Below are positions 36,675 through 48,722 of a stretch of DNA of 64,000 bases, in pieces. Each line of letters begins with the position of its first letter. Within the stretch, counting starts at the first letter, position 1. The notes under the pieces are model-generated. The model made no database searches. It was not told where the DNA came from and saw nothing but the letters and a program-made list of their open reading frames with translations. The position numbers were made by a program, and so were the translations under genes. Location: positions 19,654,849 through 19,718,848 of the forward strand of contig NC_135553.1 of the NCBI RefSeq assembly GCF_964340395.1, in the 5' to 3' direction. This DNA comes from Glandiceps talaboti. Lineage: Eukaryota > Hemichordata > Enteropneusta > Spengelidae.

Positions 36675-36915
36675 GAGAAGAGAAGAGAAGAGAAGAGAAG
36701 AGAAGAGAAGAGAAGAGAAGAGAAGAGAAGAGAAGAGAAGAGAAGAGAAGAGAAGAGAAGAGAAGAGAAGAGAAGAGAAGAGAAGAGAAGAGAAGAGTGA
36801 GAAGACAAGAGAAGACAAGAGAAGACAAGAGAAGAGACAAGAGAAGAGAAGAGAAGAGAAGAGAAGAGAAGAGAGGAGAGGAGGAGGAGGAGGAGGAGAA
36901 GGAGAAGGAGGGGAG
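36675..36915 (+). repeat. (GAGAA)n minisatellite-like tract
   Basis: About 24 near-perfect GAGAA units up to 36797, then a degenerate part with GAAGACAAGA units and a GAGGAG end. All purines lie on the plus strand for roughly 240 bp, a potential triplex-forming (H-DNA) tract. The long open frames through it are repeat artefacts. Confidence 0.95.
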
Positions 36916-37502
36916 GCCTACGGTTGGGGAGAGGAGAGGAGATGAGAGCAGGAATTGAGTATTTGAAACTTGGAGAGGAGCATAACATTTAAGAAATAAC
37001 CAACATGGGGAATTGGATCTCGAAAGAATTGTAGAACATTTACAAACATAGTAGACATTATGCCAACCATGAAAAAACATACATGTACACTTCACAAGAA
37101 CGTGATCTCATATCGAAAAATATATTAAAATAAATTAAAAAGAGACAGAAAAAAAATCGATGATGTATACACTCGATACGTGTCATTACATAAGTCCCTC
37201 GAGACTTATTGGCAAATGATTTGAAACATAAGTAAGTAGGCAGTTGGTATAATATGAATATGGTATGCAGTATACTAGTATTACTTTACTATACAGTATA
37301 TATATATATCGATTTAGTTTATAGTGTAACCAAAAAGAGATATTCTAAATGTTTCCAAATGCACTTTTTTAAATTCCCATATTATATAAATACATCGACA
37401 GGGTTGTTATCGATTACTTCGATTCGCCTGCAATGAAGAACGTCACGCGCGCATCCATGGCAACCGGGGAAAGTGACTTAGACTCGAGAGGGCCTATAGC
37501 TA

Positions 37503-37510
37503 TGACGTCA
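37503..37510 (+). promoter_or_regulatory. Consensus CRE site in putative promoter
   Basis: TGACGTCA, the full palindromic CREB/ATF site. It lies in a locally GC-richer stretch (37435-37600) about 3.5 kb upstream of the two-pass membrane protein gene and just before a possible first exon. Confidence 0.4.
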
Positions 37511-37559
37511 CCGACAATCACACTGATTGGAAAGTGTGCATCGTTGGTGGATGGATGCT

Positions 37560-37653
37560 ATCCTCGCGCTAGGGATTGACAGCGATGCAACATGTCACGC
37601 TGTGTTGCGACGACTGCCTAATTTTATTTCGTGACAAGTCAGTGCAGTGAAAG
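37560..37653 (+). other. Possible non-coding first exon of the two-pass membrane protein gene
   Basis: A donor-like sequence (GTGAAAG then GTTAGTG) at 37654 follows the CRE-containing GC-rich stretch. A good acceptor (TTTCTTTCAG) ends at 40927, 133 bp before the start codon of the two-pass protein. Joining them is inference; the 5' boundary given is a guess. Confidence 0.25.
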
Positions 37654-38904
37654 GTTAGTGTTTAGCTGCGATTCTTGAAATTTGAAGAGTGTATATGTTT
37701 CATTTTTAGCCTATATGGTGCGATGAGATCAGTATGGATCAGTTCCCATGTACGTGCGACAACGGGAACACGGCTATACGGCGATAGTAGCGTGGAATTC
37801 AACAACCAACTTCGTGTCAGTACACGGATATTTTGCTGTTAATGCTTAAAGGATATTGTTACAACACATGTTGCACGTAGTTTGAACTGACGATTCCTGC
37901 ATTCCATACGACTTTCCAGACGACGTGACATTGAAAACAAAATGACAGATTTCCTTTAAAACATTTCAACGACAAGTTATGACTTCTATCTCAGTGTCTA
38001 CAAAACTGTTACAACCCTGTGTGTAAGTGTGTAAATCAGTTTCTCTGTGTGGTCTGCCTACATCAATATTCATTGCCAGCTGTTGCGTTATTTCTCTTTC
38101 CATTTATTTAGTGGTTTTGTGCACACATTTCACGATTGAAAAAAAAAGTAATTAAATTTGCAGAAGTAACCATTTTAATATAGTATGAATTAAAATTGAG
38201 TCGTCTGTTAGGCAAATGATTGGATACGGGGTAAGACACTAACTTCTCTCCATCGTCGCAAACCACGGCCTGTTTTTAAGGCACCGTTCTTTTCGAATTG
38301 TAGCGAGAATGCTTCTCTCGTTGACAGTGAACAATCATTTATGTGTTCCCAAACATCTTTTTATTTGCCTGTTGGCATGCAATATTACCAGAAACAGCAC
38401 TCGTAGATCGAGACTTTTACTTTTCGAAGCTAGTATTTCAAAAAAAAAGGTCACCCCGGGGGTCACCTAGGTTTCAACTGATTCGAGAAGTCATTGAGAG
38501 TGAAGGTTTGGAGGATCATAATAACATATAAACGTGGAAGTTATCGAGGTTAAGATGCCAATAGAGAAAACAGAGACCACAAATTGATAGAAAACATGAT
38601 GTAGTTAATTGAACATGTTTTTATCATATCTCGTTTATAAATTTAGCAACGTGACCGACTATATTATCAGGTCACAGTCTAACAATCCTGGTAAGCGTTG
38701 CTATTTTTCAAATGAAAGATAAGGCACGGAATTTGCAAATACGCAAGGATTGCCTGCGTTTTCTAGCATAAAACCCACACATTCTTCGGCTGAAATTTGC
38801 AAATTAAAAAGAAATTTATCTATTTATTTGTTATTTACGTGTCTTCAAAGTGATGAGCATAATTAAAGGGGCATAAGTTGCGTCATCAGTGATTGTAATT
38901 GTTT

Positions 38905-38927
38905 GGGGGTGGGGGTGGGGGTGGGGG
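38905..38927 (+). other. G-quadruplex motif
   Basis: Four G5 tracts separated by single T (38905-38909, 38911-38915, 38917-38921, 38923-38927). This is an ideal short-loop parallel G-quadruplex sequence, in the presumed first intron of the plus-strand gene. Confidence 0.85.
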
Positions 38928-39740
38928 TGAATTCTCGCTACATGGTGAAAGCAACCTGTAGTGTTCTACTTATTGATTACTTAATGAGGCATACTTTCAG
39001 CAATTCTATTTGCAATTTATGTTTTCTGTTAGTGTTGCTCCTAACATGCTTTAGTGAGCCCCTGATACAAAAGTGATGCAATAAATGAATAAATATGTAA
39101 TACTCACACCTGATATTGAGCTCTAAAACTTAAACTAATTAATAACAGAATTAAGTAGATTTAATTAAATGTGCTAAAATGTAGACGAAATGCTCATTAT
39201 GCCATCAACTGCACTAACAAAGTCGGAAGATGTTTTTAATTTCATCAAAGGTTATGCATTGACATTAGCATTACATTAGCATATTTAATTAAGCAATGTT
39301 GATGTATGTATTTTCACCATAGTAAAATGGCTTATAGACTCGGCTTGTGCCACTTTAGAATCGAACCTAACCAATGCAAACAATATATTGCTCTATAAAG
39401 TGCACTCCAACATATGCTGTGTTAGCTTTAGTTTGATTTTAATTTGGATTTTTATTTGTTATTCTTCCTGTTGAAAATTAAGACATCTTCAATTGCCCAC
39501 CCAGGAACACCACGCCTGTGTACAAATGTAAAACTGTCAGGCGTCACATGATTTATTGGGTGACAGTCCTGGAATAAAGCTTCTCACATAAATACTTACA
39601 TGTATTATTCACATGAAACCTCATAATTTAATTCTTGTGATTGTTCAATGAATTCAAAGGTTAGGCTCCATCAATTAGATATTTTGTGTGTCGTTCTTGA
39701 ATTTTCCCAAAATCTAACAGGCAGACAGGGCAAATAAAAC

Positions 39741-40077
39741 ACACAGAGAAAAAAACCACAATGCTAGCATGTCATGTGAAATTCACCTTTCTGTTGATTC
39801 GTTTTCTATTTTTACCTAAATCTACAATTCTGGTGAAATATGCAATATAAATGTTTAATAAAATCCAAAGTTTGATTGTCTTATTAAACAACTAGTTAGA
39901 AATATGTGTAGTTATTCTCTGAAGATATTTGAATGGTCTTTCCATTTACAATAGTATGAAAATATTGCCTTGTGCAAAAAATTTAAGCAAAACAGAATGA
40001 GTTTGTTTTTTCTAAACCTACCGACAAACCTACACGAAAGCAGACAGCAAACAAAGAATTTAATTGTTGATGCCTTA
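39741..40077 (+). repeat. Dispersed repeat family F, copy 1
   Basis: Aligns along its length with 48395-48722: AATGCTAGCATGTCATGT, TTTCTGTTGATTCGTTTTC, CTGAAGATATTTGAA, GGTCTTTCCATTTA, and a CGGCAAACAAAGAATTTAAT-like end. Direct orientation, about 75 percent identical by eye. No ORF. Confidence 0.75.
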
Positions 40078-40558
40078 TATGAGTTTCTTCAACATCTGAG
40101 TAATTCTTACCAGAACTGATGTCTTTATATCATATTATGTTAGTATTACTGCATGTAGGGGATTTGATCATCAAATTCTTGCTGGAGTGTCCCATCTATC
40201 CCGTCTCTTTAAAGCAAACATCACGCCACTTTCATATAGTGTGAACATTGTTTTGTAAGAATGAAAAATCTGATCTGTTTGACCTTTGTGATAATTAATG
40301 ATGCCAAAAAGTTTATTCTACAACTCCCACAAGATTTATTGAGATTCAACAGCTGTTTGACATAAATTTGCCATTAACACAATTTGAGCTTTGGGGCACT
40401 TTTAACGAAGTGAAGAGGAAAATTGCAAGTTGAATATCCAATTATGTAGTAACAAGTTTAACCATGTACATTGTAGTATTTATTTCCTGCTGGGTTTGAA
40501 ATTGCAAATTGTAATATGTCTCCAGTAATTTTGCTTTCCTATATTTAAGTGGTATGAA

Positions 40559-40861
40559 CCACAGGCATTTGTTTCCTGAGATAGGTTTCAGAATAGAATA
40601 AAATATCGATAATATTGACATATTTGGCTGAAGATTTGATATAACGCACATATTTGTAGGATCATGCAAGTTGATCACACATCGCAGATATAGTGTATAT
40701 ATAATGTATATATAGTGTATATATATCTGCAGTGTGTAGAGTTATGCGATCCTAGAAACCTGTGTTATTTTACCTCTTTCATATATTATCGGCCAAATAT
40801 TAATATCCATATTTTATTGTATTCTGAAACATATCATATCTCAGGAAACAAGTGCCTGTGG
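40559..40861. mobile_element. Foldback element family B, copy 3
   Basis: 303-bp hairpin element. The left end CCACAGGCATTTGTTTCCTG mirrors the right end CAGGAAACAAGTGCCTGTGG with one mismatch. It shares AATATCGATAATATTGAC with the copies at 14205 and 15263. The centre is a TATATAGTGTATATA tract. An ATGAA word lies near both outer ends and may be the target duplication. It stops 66 bp before the candidate splice acceptor at 40927. Confidence 0.85.
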
Positions 40862-41060
40862 CATGAACAGACCTAATTGATTGTTGGACATGTTTGACAG
40901 AATTCTGTTTCTACTGATTTCTTTCAGGCCTGTTGATGTTATACCTTGACAATTAAACAGTAAAGTTTACTACAACTTACAAGAAAGATCGAAATCTGTG
41001 TGTATATATAAATTTACTTCATCTTTGTTATGTTCACAAATAGAACTTTGCATAAACATC

Positions 41061-41582
41061 ATGTTTAATGCATACAACCAACCACGCCTGCCACGACGGT
41101 GTTATAATGACCACCAAGCGCGCTGGCAGTATTGGTACTGGTTTCGTCAACCCGTACCAAGGCTGCGACAACCACGTGAAAAAGTTGTGTATTCTGGAAA
41201 CTCCAAAGGTGCCATAGCTGTTTGTGTCATTTTCCTTGGAATATTCTGTGTTATATCTGGACTTTTTATGTCTGGCTTTGGATTCAGCTACACGTATAGT
41301 TCACCACTTCAAATAATCGGACCAGTTTTCCTCGGAATCGGACTTCTCATGATCGTTATTGGCATTGTCCTGTGTGTGCTAGTTAGTCGGGAGCTTGCAG
41401 CTGAAAGTGAGGAAGCCAGCCCAGCCATGGAAGTTGAATCTCCAGGAGAAGAGAAACCGTTGTCAAAACCGACTGCTCCGAAATTACCTCGTCTTGTGAT
41501 GAATAACAATGGAACTTCTCCCGTAGCTTCTCCCACCAAACACAGCAGGTATGTTAACACAAAGAGGCATAGCCCAGAGTGA
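41061..41582 (+). CDS. Small two-pass membrane protein, PIRT/TMEM200-like
   Basis: 173 residues from the ATG at 41061; upstream in-frame sequence has no other ATG. The N-terminus is basic and aromatic (QARWQYWYWFRQP, residues 19-31). Membrane helices are about 50-72 (GAIAVCVIFLGIFCVISGLF) and 84-108 (IIGPVFLGIGLLMIVIGIVL). The C-terminal tail is acidic, then proline/serine/lysine rich, about 65 residues, presumably cytosolic with both ends inside. The GP-x-F-hydrophobic-GhGhhM pattern of helix 2 is shared by PIRT (phosphoinositide-interacting regulator of TRP channels) and TMEM200; this comparison is from memory. A perfect donor (CAG then GTATGT) at 41549 inside the last codons means the true C-terminus may be encoded by further exons, with the given stop being intron read-through. 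A splice acceptor at 40927 implies a spliced 5' UTR. Confidence 0.72.
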   Translation: MFNAYNQPRLPRRCYNDHQARWQYWYWFRQPVPRLRQPREKVVYSGNSKGAIAVCVIFLGIFCVISGLFMSGFGFSYTYSSPLQIIGPVFLGIGLLMIVIGIVLCVLVSRELAAESEEASPAMEVESPGEEKPLSKPTAPKLPRLVMNNNGTSPVASPTKHSRYVNTKRHSPE

Positions 41583-42439
41583 AACATTTTTCTGTGTTAG
41601 TTTTAGATTCATGGGATAATTACATATAAGTTGAAGGTGTCTGGTATCAATGCAATTGCTGAACTGCATTTTCGCACTTCTAACCAAATTACAAACATTT
41701 TCATGACTTCACTGTCAGTGATCACAGCTACTGTATTTACTACTGAGGTGTGATAAGTTGATAAAATTTACTTGTAATGTGAGATATGGTGCTGGGTTTC
41801 CAGTAGTATTTTGATGTATTTCTCAGTAAACAGGTTCATAAGGTTGCGAACTTCCTGTTTACCATTGTGTTTTTACATTGCATCGATCATATAGTGGTGT
41901 GACCACTATATATATAGTTTTCATCATGGTTTACATCATATATAAATGTGTCGATGTCGCACTTGTGAATTTTCATTTAGGAGGAGGGGGAGAGGGTTTT
42001 GTCCTAAATGAACAATGTTCATTTGTTGAGCTTATGCGACATTGTGCGATGGTCCCTATAAGTGTCTTGGTGTTATTATTGAGAGTTAAAACCTTTGTTG
42101 TGTAAGAACAGTCACTGGATGTTATTCCTAGGCAATGACTGCCACCCAATGGAATGAGTAAAACACTTATAAGAATATCTTTGGAAAGATTCTTTCATAC
42201 TTATAGCATACAGTGACTCCCGAGGACAGCATTTAATTATGCATAGAACAAATACTTTTATTAACTATCTTCAGATGTTTGCCAAGTGATGTAAACAGTG
42301 TGGATGATCAAATGATAAGCGTATCTTTTGAATGGCATTTTACAAAATGTGACAAAATATATGAACTGAAAGATGTGATAAAATATGATGAAATGATATA
42401 ATATATACACTATATACATGTATATGTATACATATAAAA
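41583..42439. other. 3' flank or intron of the two-pass protein gene
   Basis: No coding ORF. A small palindrome (ATAGTGGTGTGACCACTAT) is at about 41891-41909. A possible AATAAA poly(A) hexamer is at 42726. If the donor at 41549 is used, this is intron. Confidence 0.4.
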
Positions 42440-42545
42440 TATAGCATATGTATGCATGTATGCATGTATGTATGTATGTATGTATGTATGTATGTATGTA
42501 TGTATATGTACATACATGTATGTATGTATGTATGTATGTATATAG
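42440..42545 (+). repeat. (ATGT)n microsatellite
   Basis: About 100 bp of TATG units with a short inverted TACATACATG interruption. Confidence 0.95.
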
Positions 42546-43237
42546 TTATTATAATTATCTATCTATCTATATATGTATATTTTCATTATATACATGTAAT
42601 ATGTAGACGCAACATACAAATATTTATTTTACAAGGTCTTTACTGACTTCAAAGTGTTCAATTTTCAAGAGAATCTAACTATCACCAGATTCTCCAGACA
42701 CACACAAACAGTTATTCTTTTTTAAAATAAACACTGCACATACTATTGTTAACCCTAAAGTTCTAACAATTGCATATTTCCTCGATAAAAGATCAACTTA
42801 AGGCTAATCAGCGAGCCATAGAAAGCGCTCTCTGCTCCCAGTGAGAATAGATCTACATTTCTAAAAGGAAAGAGTTCAATATTTGAGAACATGTATGCTC
42901 AAATGGGAATTTATTTTATGATATTTTTCAGGTGTTTCTTTTCCTTTGACGTGATATCTAAATGTAATTTTGTGTTCTCCAATATGTACGGGTCAATACT
43001 GTGTCATTTTTACTGTAAAGTCACGAACATAAAAATGTATGAATCACGATGTGAAATATTGAGATAGTTTGGTGTTTACAGGAAATTAGAGGAGGGTTGT
43101 AACTTGTAGATAAACCAAGGAATGCTTTTTTAAAAATAATTTACTGATTACACGCTAATAATTCTTGCAAAGATTTAAAGGAAAGTTAAGTCAGACTTTA
43201 CTTTCTGCCTTAGTATTCTTGTACACCAACTTACATG

Positions 43238-43562
43238 TGATTTTGGGTGATAAAATAGCCTAACATACACAACTTTGGAATTATGTAAGGAGTGCTGTTC
43301 TAATTATGGTTTTCCACTTTGGGGATTTCCTACACGGATTTATGGGAAATCATAATGACATCATCATTACCTCAATCTGTAAAAATGCCTTGGCAAAGAT
43401 GGTAACTATGATGATGAAGTCTCCTGTAATGATTTCCCACAAACCCTTGCAGGAATTCCCCAAAATGGCAGAACACATTATAAGTGCAGTCTCAGGGCTT
43501 TGTTACATTAAGATTCAAAGTTGAATAATTTAATGAGGTGCTATTTTATCATCCAAAGTCAA
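43238..43562. mobile_element. Foldback element family G
   Basis: Outer arms TTTTGGGTGATAAAATAGC and GCTATTTTATCATCCAAAGT. Inner arms CCACTTTGGGGATTTCCT with AGGAATTCCCCAAAATGG, and GGGAAATCATAATGACATCA with its mirror. A more decayed relative covers about 44366-44560. Confidence 0.75.
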
Positions 43563-44560
43563 TTAAAAGTTAATTTACAGCAAACCCGTAAGCCTGAATT
43601 GACTTTTCTTTAAACCCAATTTAAACACAAGATCTGAATATATTTATTACATGACATGACACATATATAATCATGCAGGCATCAGTGAATCTAATAATTT
43701 TAAACAATTATCTCTGTGAAAATAAACCCGCCTTTTCCTATCACCTTTTGTTGTAATCATTTAACCATGCAATAGAGTAATTGAGTTAAGGGTCGTAAAA
43801 AGGTCACAATTAATTGCATAATAAACATTCCTCATTGAATATCTAAAATTGTTGAATGAGTCTCAAGTTAATGTTCTCTTCAAAGGCTTTTTGTGAGAAG
43901 CTCTGTTCAGTGTTCCAAAGACTTCATTCAGAAAAGTAGATGATCACATCAAGAGTTATAGACAGATAGTTTGATATCACCTTTGTCTCTTTGAATATGC
44001 CCTTTGACCTTTTGATTCATATCTACCATGTATTTTATCCTATGTTTAGAACTGAATTGGAAATTCAGTCCAGGCGATCTCTCTTGGGCGTTGGATTTGT
44101 ATGTTCTGAGGTAGTGTTTATCTCTATAAGTTGACTCAACTTTGTAGTCTATATATATTTACTTGTACTGTGACTTGATACAGTAACTGCACGTCTTACC
44201 CCATGTAGACTGTATCAGCCATGTCAGTCATTAAGCTGACCCAATTCCCTTATTTTAACCAAGGATCTCTGTATTTGATTTGGTACTTTAACTTTGTTTA
44301 AAGGAAAAGTCCAGTTATATAGGCTTATATATTTATAGACTTGTTTTGAACACTTCTATCAACTTATAATTTTGGATGATAAAATACATCACAGCAGTAA
44401 TTCAACTTGAAAGCTTGTAAAGAAGTCATATTGCACTCTTACATGTGTTTAACCATTTTGGAGAGTTCCTGCAAAAGTGTGTGCGAAAATATCTGGTGGT
44501 GACATCACATTTAGCACAAGTTTTTGTCTTGGCACTCTTTGTATAAATTTGTCAGACTAG

Positions 44561-46028
44561 GCTTTACTTTATTAAAGTCCAAATTTATGTGTTAATAATT
44601 TCTGTCAAAAAATAGTTAAACCCAACTTTATGTGTATAATTATGATGGTATAAATAATTATGAAACAGTTACAAAACAATTATGAGAACATTAAAATCAT
44701 TATATCTGGTTATAGATTTCCAGGTGGCCTGTTAGCAAATTTAATATGCTAATGTATCAATGTCATTATGTTTGTAGTTGTACACCTGGTAATGTAACAT
44801 TTATACAGAAATGATAATTCATCTTCATTGTTTTATGAAAAAAATGATTATTAACATGTCACATAATGAAATTGCTCATAAATCAGGTAAGGTAGAAAAT
44901 AACACTTTTTAATAGATTATGATTAATATGAATTAAGGCAAAAAGAAAGAAAAAAAAAATTGTGTGTGTGACTGACCCTAGTTTAAGAAATTCCTTGTCT
45001 TCTTGACCTTCATGTATGTCTGTTTTCTTTCCTCAGTGATGACTGTACATATTTCATCAAACTATCACAGAAGGGGTATTCTGACAGAGAGTCATTTGGT
45101 TTGGAGGTTGAAGCAATTTTTTTGAAAAATAAAAAACTATTATAAAGATAAAATAAAATGAAATAAAATCTGTGAGACCATCAGTGTTATTGGAAACACA
45201 CAGTTATGTGAAATAACTTTTTTACATTAATGCTTAGTTTGACATTTTACGGCAATTTATGAAAAATGAAAAATGATTTTCAATCAGATGGAAATATCCC
45301 TTGCCCACCCAGTTCTATGCAACATGTAGACAGAGATATAAGTTGTAAGAGCGATGGGGAAAGAAATGTAAAAATTATGCTAATGCACGACTTCACTCGC
45401 ATTCATTTATTTCTGTACAGTCACAGGATGCTTATTTGCTACAAAAAAGATTGAGTAGCATATAGAAAGTGCTACATTGTTGCACAGTGTGTTTTGAGCC
45501 ATGCACTCATATCTATCAATTTAGCTGAGATCATAATTTTCTGAAAGCCATATAATTTTTTTGGATCAAGGTGATAAATAATTGTCTGCAATCAGTAAAA
45601 AGATTAAGACAGGGAAATGGGACTGTTTAACTTTAATTTGTAGACATCTATAGGCATGTTATGTAATGAACGAATGTCATTAGAAGACTTAATTAAGAAA
45701 TCTACATATTTGACATGTGCGATAGTGGATTGTATAATTCTGCTTAATTGCATTTGTAGTAATGAATAAACACAAACCGACTTGTTTGTGTTTAAACAAA
45801 CTCGAAATACAGGATTTATTTTCAGGTTGTTTCAGTATCATGCATGACAATGCCTGTCTACGACAACGCCTGCCTACGTCAGTGATTTTCTGGTGCTTAA
45901 AGGTGCACTCAAGCTGCAACTGGAATATTTTTTGAAAATGCTTTATTTGATATAATGACTTACGGATAATATTGTACACCCTAAACAGTACTGAATCACT
46001 TATGAGTAGATGTACTTGTTCAGTTGTT
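44561..46028. other. AT-rich DNA with no gene
   Basis: Contains a family H remnant (about 45120-45205). From 45905 on it contains sequence also found at 53916-54120 (GCTGCAACTGGAAT, GTACACC, CACTTAT). No ORF I would call a gene. Confidence 0.45.
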
Positions 46029-46473
46029 CACATAATATGGCACAATAAATCCCATCAAATCAATTTTTAGCTCTCCACCCAAAAATCAGCTCCCCAATGT
46101 GATTACTATTCCAATCTGTTTCAGTACAATTTATGGGTAAAATCAACCACTGATTAACATGTACAATGTCTAATTATTGGTATTTTAACAATTTTCAGTG
46201 AATATATTGTTGGTTCTCTGATTGAAAAAAATTCTCTAGTTACAGCTACATGAAGTGCAGCTTTAAAATATGAAATATGATTATATGAAATATATTCCCT
46301 ATTGTTTCAAATTTATGAAATACCAATAATTATACATTGTACATGTTAATCAGTGGTTGATTTTATCCATAAATAGTAAAACAACAAATTGGAATGGTAG
46401 CACATTGGGGAGCTGATTTCTGGGTGAAGATCTAAAAATTAATTTGATGGGATTTATTGTACCATATTATGTC
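46029..46473. mobile_element. Large foldback element family E
   Basis: CATAATATGGCACAATAAAT, then GCTCTCCACCCAAAAATCAG and CCCCAATGTG at the left. All are mirrored at the right by CACATTGGGGAGCTGATTTC, AATTTGATGGGATTTATTGT and ATATTATG. Arms are about 200 bp. The left arm and its flank recur, diverged, at 53916-54120. Confidence 0.8.
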
Positions 46474-46497
46474 ACTTATGATTATATTAGTCACAAA

Positions 46498-46650
46498 GAA
46501 TTAATTTTCTTCGTTCAGTTCAAAACAGATCAATTAAGTGCTTTGTCACTATAAGTATATGTCTCTCATTCGGCTCATACAGACAAATAGCTCATGAAGT
46601 CAGTCAAATTTTTATTGACTAAATGAGAAAAATATTGGGGAATAATATCT
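46498..46650 (+). mobile_element. Foldback element family A, decayed fragment
   Basis: Contains TTTCTTCGTTCAG, TTTGTCACTA and, at the end, GAGAAAAATATTGGGGAATA, matching the hairpin half of the elements at 1011 and 25718. Confidence 0.5.
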
Positions 46651-46830
46651 TATATTAATTTTCAATAACTGTTCTTATTAACAGAAAACAACATAGTATT
46701 TACCACTATCTATTAAGACTGGATAAAGAAGTTTATCCAATGGACCAATATTAATTTTTGTATCTCCAAGAAAGTTGGGGACTAATTTACTAATTTACTG
46801 TCAATGCACGTATTCTACCATATGTTATCT

Positions 46831-47188
46831 TAAAATGGCCATATGGATGACAAATGGTATTTTTTTTGGATTTTTAATCCTAAAATTAAGACAACTCTAC
46901 TATGTTTTCCTACTTGATAAAACAATGTGAAATAGTATTGACCAAGTTCGTGTTTGTAACTCAATAAATTACAAAAATCTGAAGAAAAAAAGTGTGTAAA
47001 AAGTTTATGTACAATAACAAAATATTTGAAACAGTTTTTAATTTTTTGCAAATGATTGAGTTACAAATAATGATTTAGCATATGTTGTTTCACGTTGTTT
47101 TTTCCAAGTATAAAAACATACTAGATTTGTCTTAAGAATTAAATATCCCAAATAAATACCCATTTGTCATACATATGGTCACTTTAAT
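46831..47188. mobile_element. Foldback element family C, copy 2
   Basis: Same order of blocks as 28133-28488: GGCCATATGGATGA, TTTTTTGGATTTTTAAT, CCTACTTGATAAAACAATGT, GTGTTTGTAACTCAATA, then the inverted half ending CATATGGTCACTTTA. Confidence 0.8.
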
Positions 47189-48394
47189 TTGATCTTGAAT
47201 ATCTTGGTTTTAAAATAAATATTTCATGTTAGTTGTTATATTTCTGTTATAATAGGTACATAACTCCTGTGTACTTGACCTAAACCAAGTAGAGAAGTGA
47301 AATGACTTATGAAACCTTTTCTTTTAGGAAAAGCAACCGAAATAAATCATATTTAATTATATATAATATGAAATTCATCATCCTAATGATCTGCAGCTGT
47401 TGGCAAATGGAAACTCTATTTTCAGAACTAGTTTTCATTTCATTGTGCCATATATATATAAAGGACTACTTTTTAACTAGAAACTGACAGCATGGGTTTA
47501 TTTTCACTGAAATTCATGATTCTGACTTATTGCACAAAAAGTAATACTGAGAATGAATGGTCAGATTTAAGTAATTAGTTCCAGTAAATGTCTCATTTCA
47601 TCATGACAGTGTTGCAATAACTATTTTTTATGATATGTTAAATCAATCAATCAAAGAATTTGTATAGATAAGGAACAATAATGTAGATCATAGTAAAAGT
47701 TAGAAAGCTCTTGCAAACAGATCCATCTCAATATCCTTCTTGAATTTATCAACAGTGGGTGACGAACTAAGTTCAAGTAGTATACTGTTTCATAAGAGGG
47801 GCGCTGCTGACGAAAACGCACTCTCACCACATAATTTTGTATGACAACAGGGTACAAAAATGAGTTTTTTCTGTTACGTATTAATTATTAATAATTACGT
47901 ACTTAACATGTGTATATCTGAGCATAGTGTAGTCAACTGTTGATGTGTAATGTAACTAGATATCCAGATGTTAGAAATATTAGTGTTTAATCTTCATTGA
48001 CCCTGAAGGGAGCAGTACGTATTATTTACATTGAGAAAGGTGGTGCACCTGTTGTAGCTATTGATTGATAGTGTATGGGAGAACAGAGTCAGCATTTTCA
48101 TGAAAGACCTTGATGAACACCAAACGTTGCATTCATCACTCAATCTTGTGTGTCTTCATTTATGGTACTTGACTTTCAAAACCTTTATATAATCATTTTC
48201 CAATATATGTGTTATTTAAATGCAATAAGGCCAAATAAAAATAATAGTGTGCCCCCCCCCCCCCCCACCCCTATCAGTTTGTCGACAACTTGTACATTTG
48301 ACAGGACTAATTTGATCACCAAAGAAATGGGCTCCATCCTTCCGGCATCAATTCACTGTAGTTTGCTGTCCTTGAGTTTCCCAAAAAATAAATA
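47189..48394. other. AT-rich DNA with no gene
   Basis: Only random short ORFs. A C14 homopolymer run at about 48252-48266. Confidence 0.45.
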
Positions 48395-48722
48395 CTGAAA
48401 AAAACCTGACAATGCTAGTATATGTCATGTCAAATTCACTTTTCTGTTGATTCGTTTTCCTTTTTGTATCTATATCTACTAACACTGGTGAAATGTAAAA
48501 AATAAAGCCCACAGTTTGATTGTCTTTACAACTTCTTAAATATACTGTGTAGTATTTCTGAAGATATTTGAACGGTCTGTCCATTTAAAATATTATGAAA
48601 AATGCAGGCTTGCACAGAAATTTGAACAAAACGAAGTGTGTTTACAGTGTGTTATAAATCTACCAACAAACAAACCCAGCCACACACGAACGGCAAACAA
48701 AGAATCTAATTGATGGCACCTA
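48395..48722 (+). repeat. Dispersed repeat family F, copy 2
   Basis: See 39741-40077. The blocks align in the same order and orientation. Confidence 0.75.

Noticed and set aside
36623-37095. Overlapping 90-145-codon open frames on both strands
   Set aside because: They are translations of the (GAGAA)n tract and its flanks, open only because the repeat lacks stop codons.
37440-37475. RFX X-box around CCATGGCAAC
   Set aside because: The right half-site fits but the left half matches only partly.
37458-37577. 39-codon ORF beginning MATGESDLD in the GC-rich stretch near the CRE
   Set aside because: No homology known to me and it ends at a stop before the candidate donor; more likely a uORF or chance.
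40998-41060. Upstream extension of the two-pass protein to 40998
   Set aside because: Starts with GTG, which nuclear genes do not normally use; the ATG at 41061 is the first in-frame ATG.
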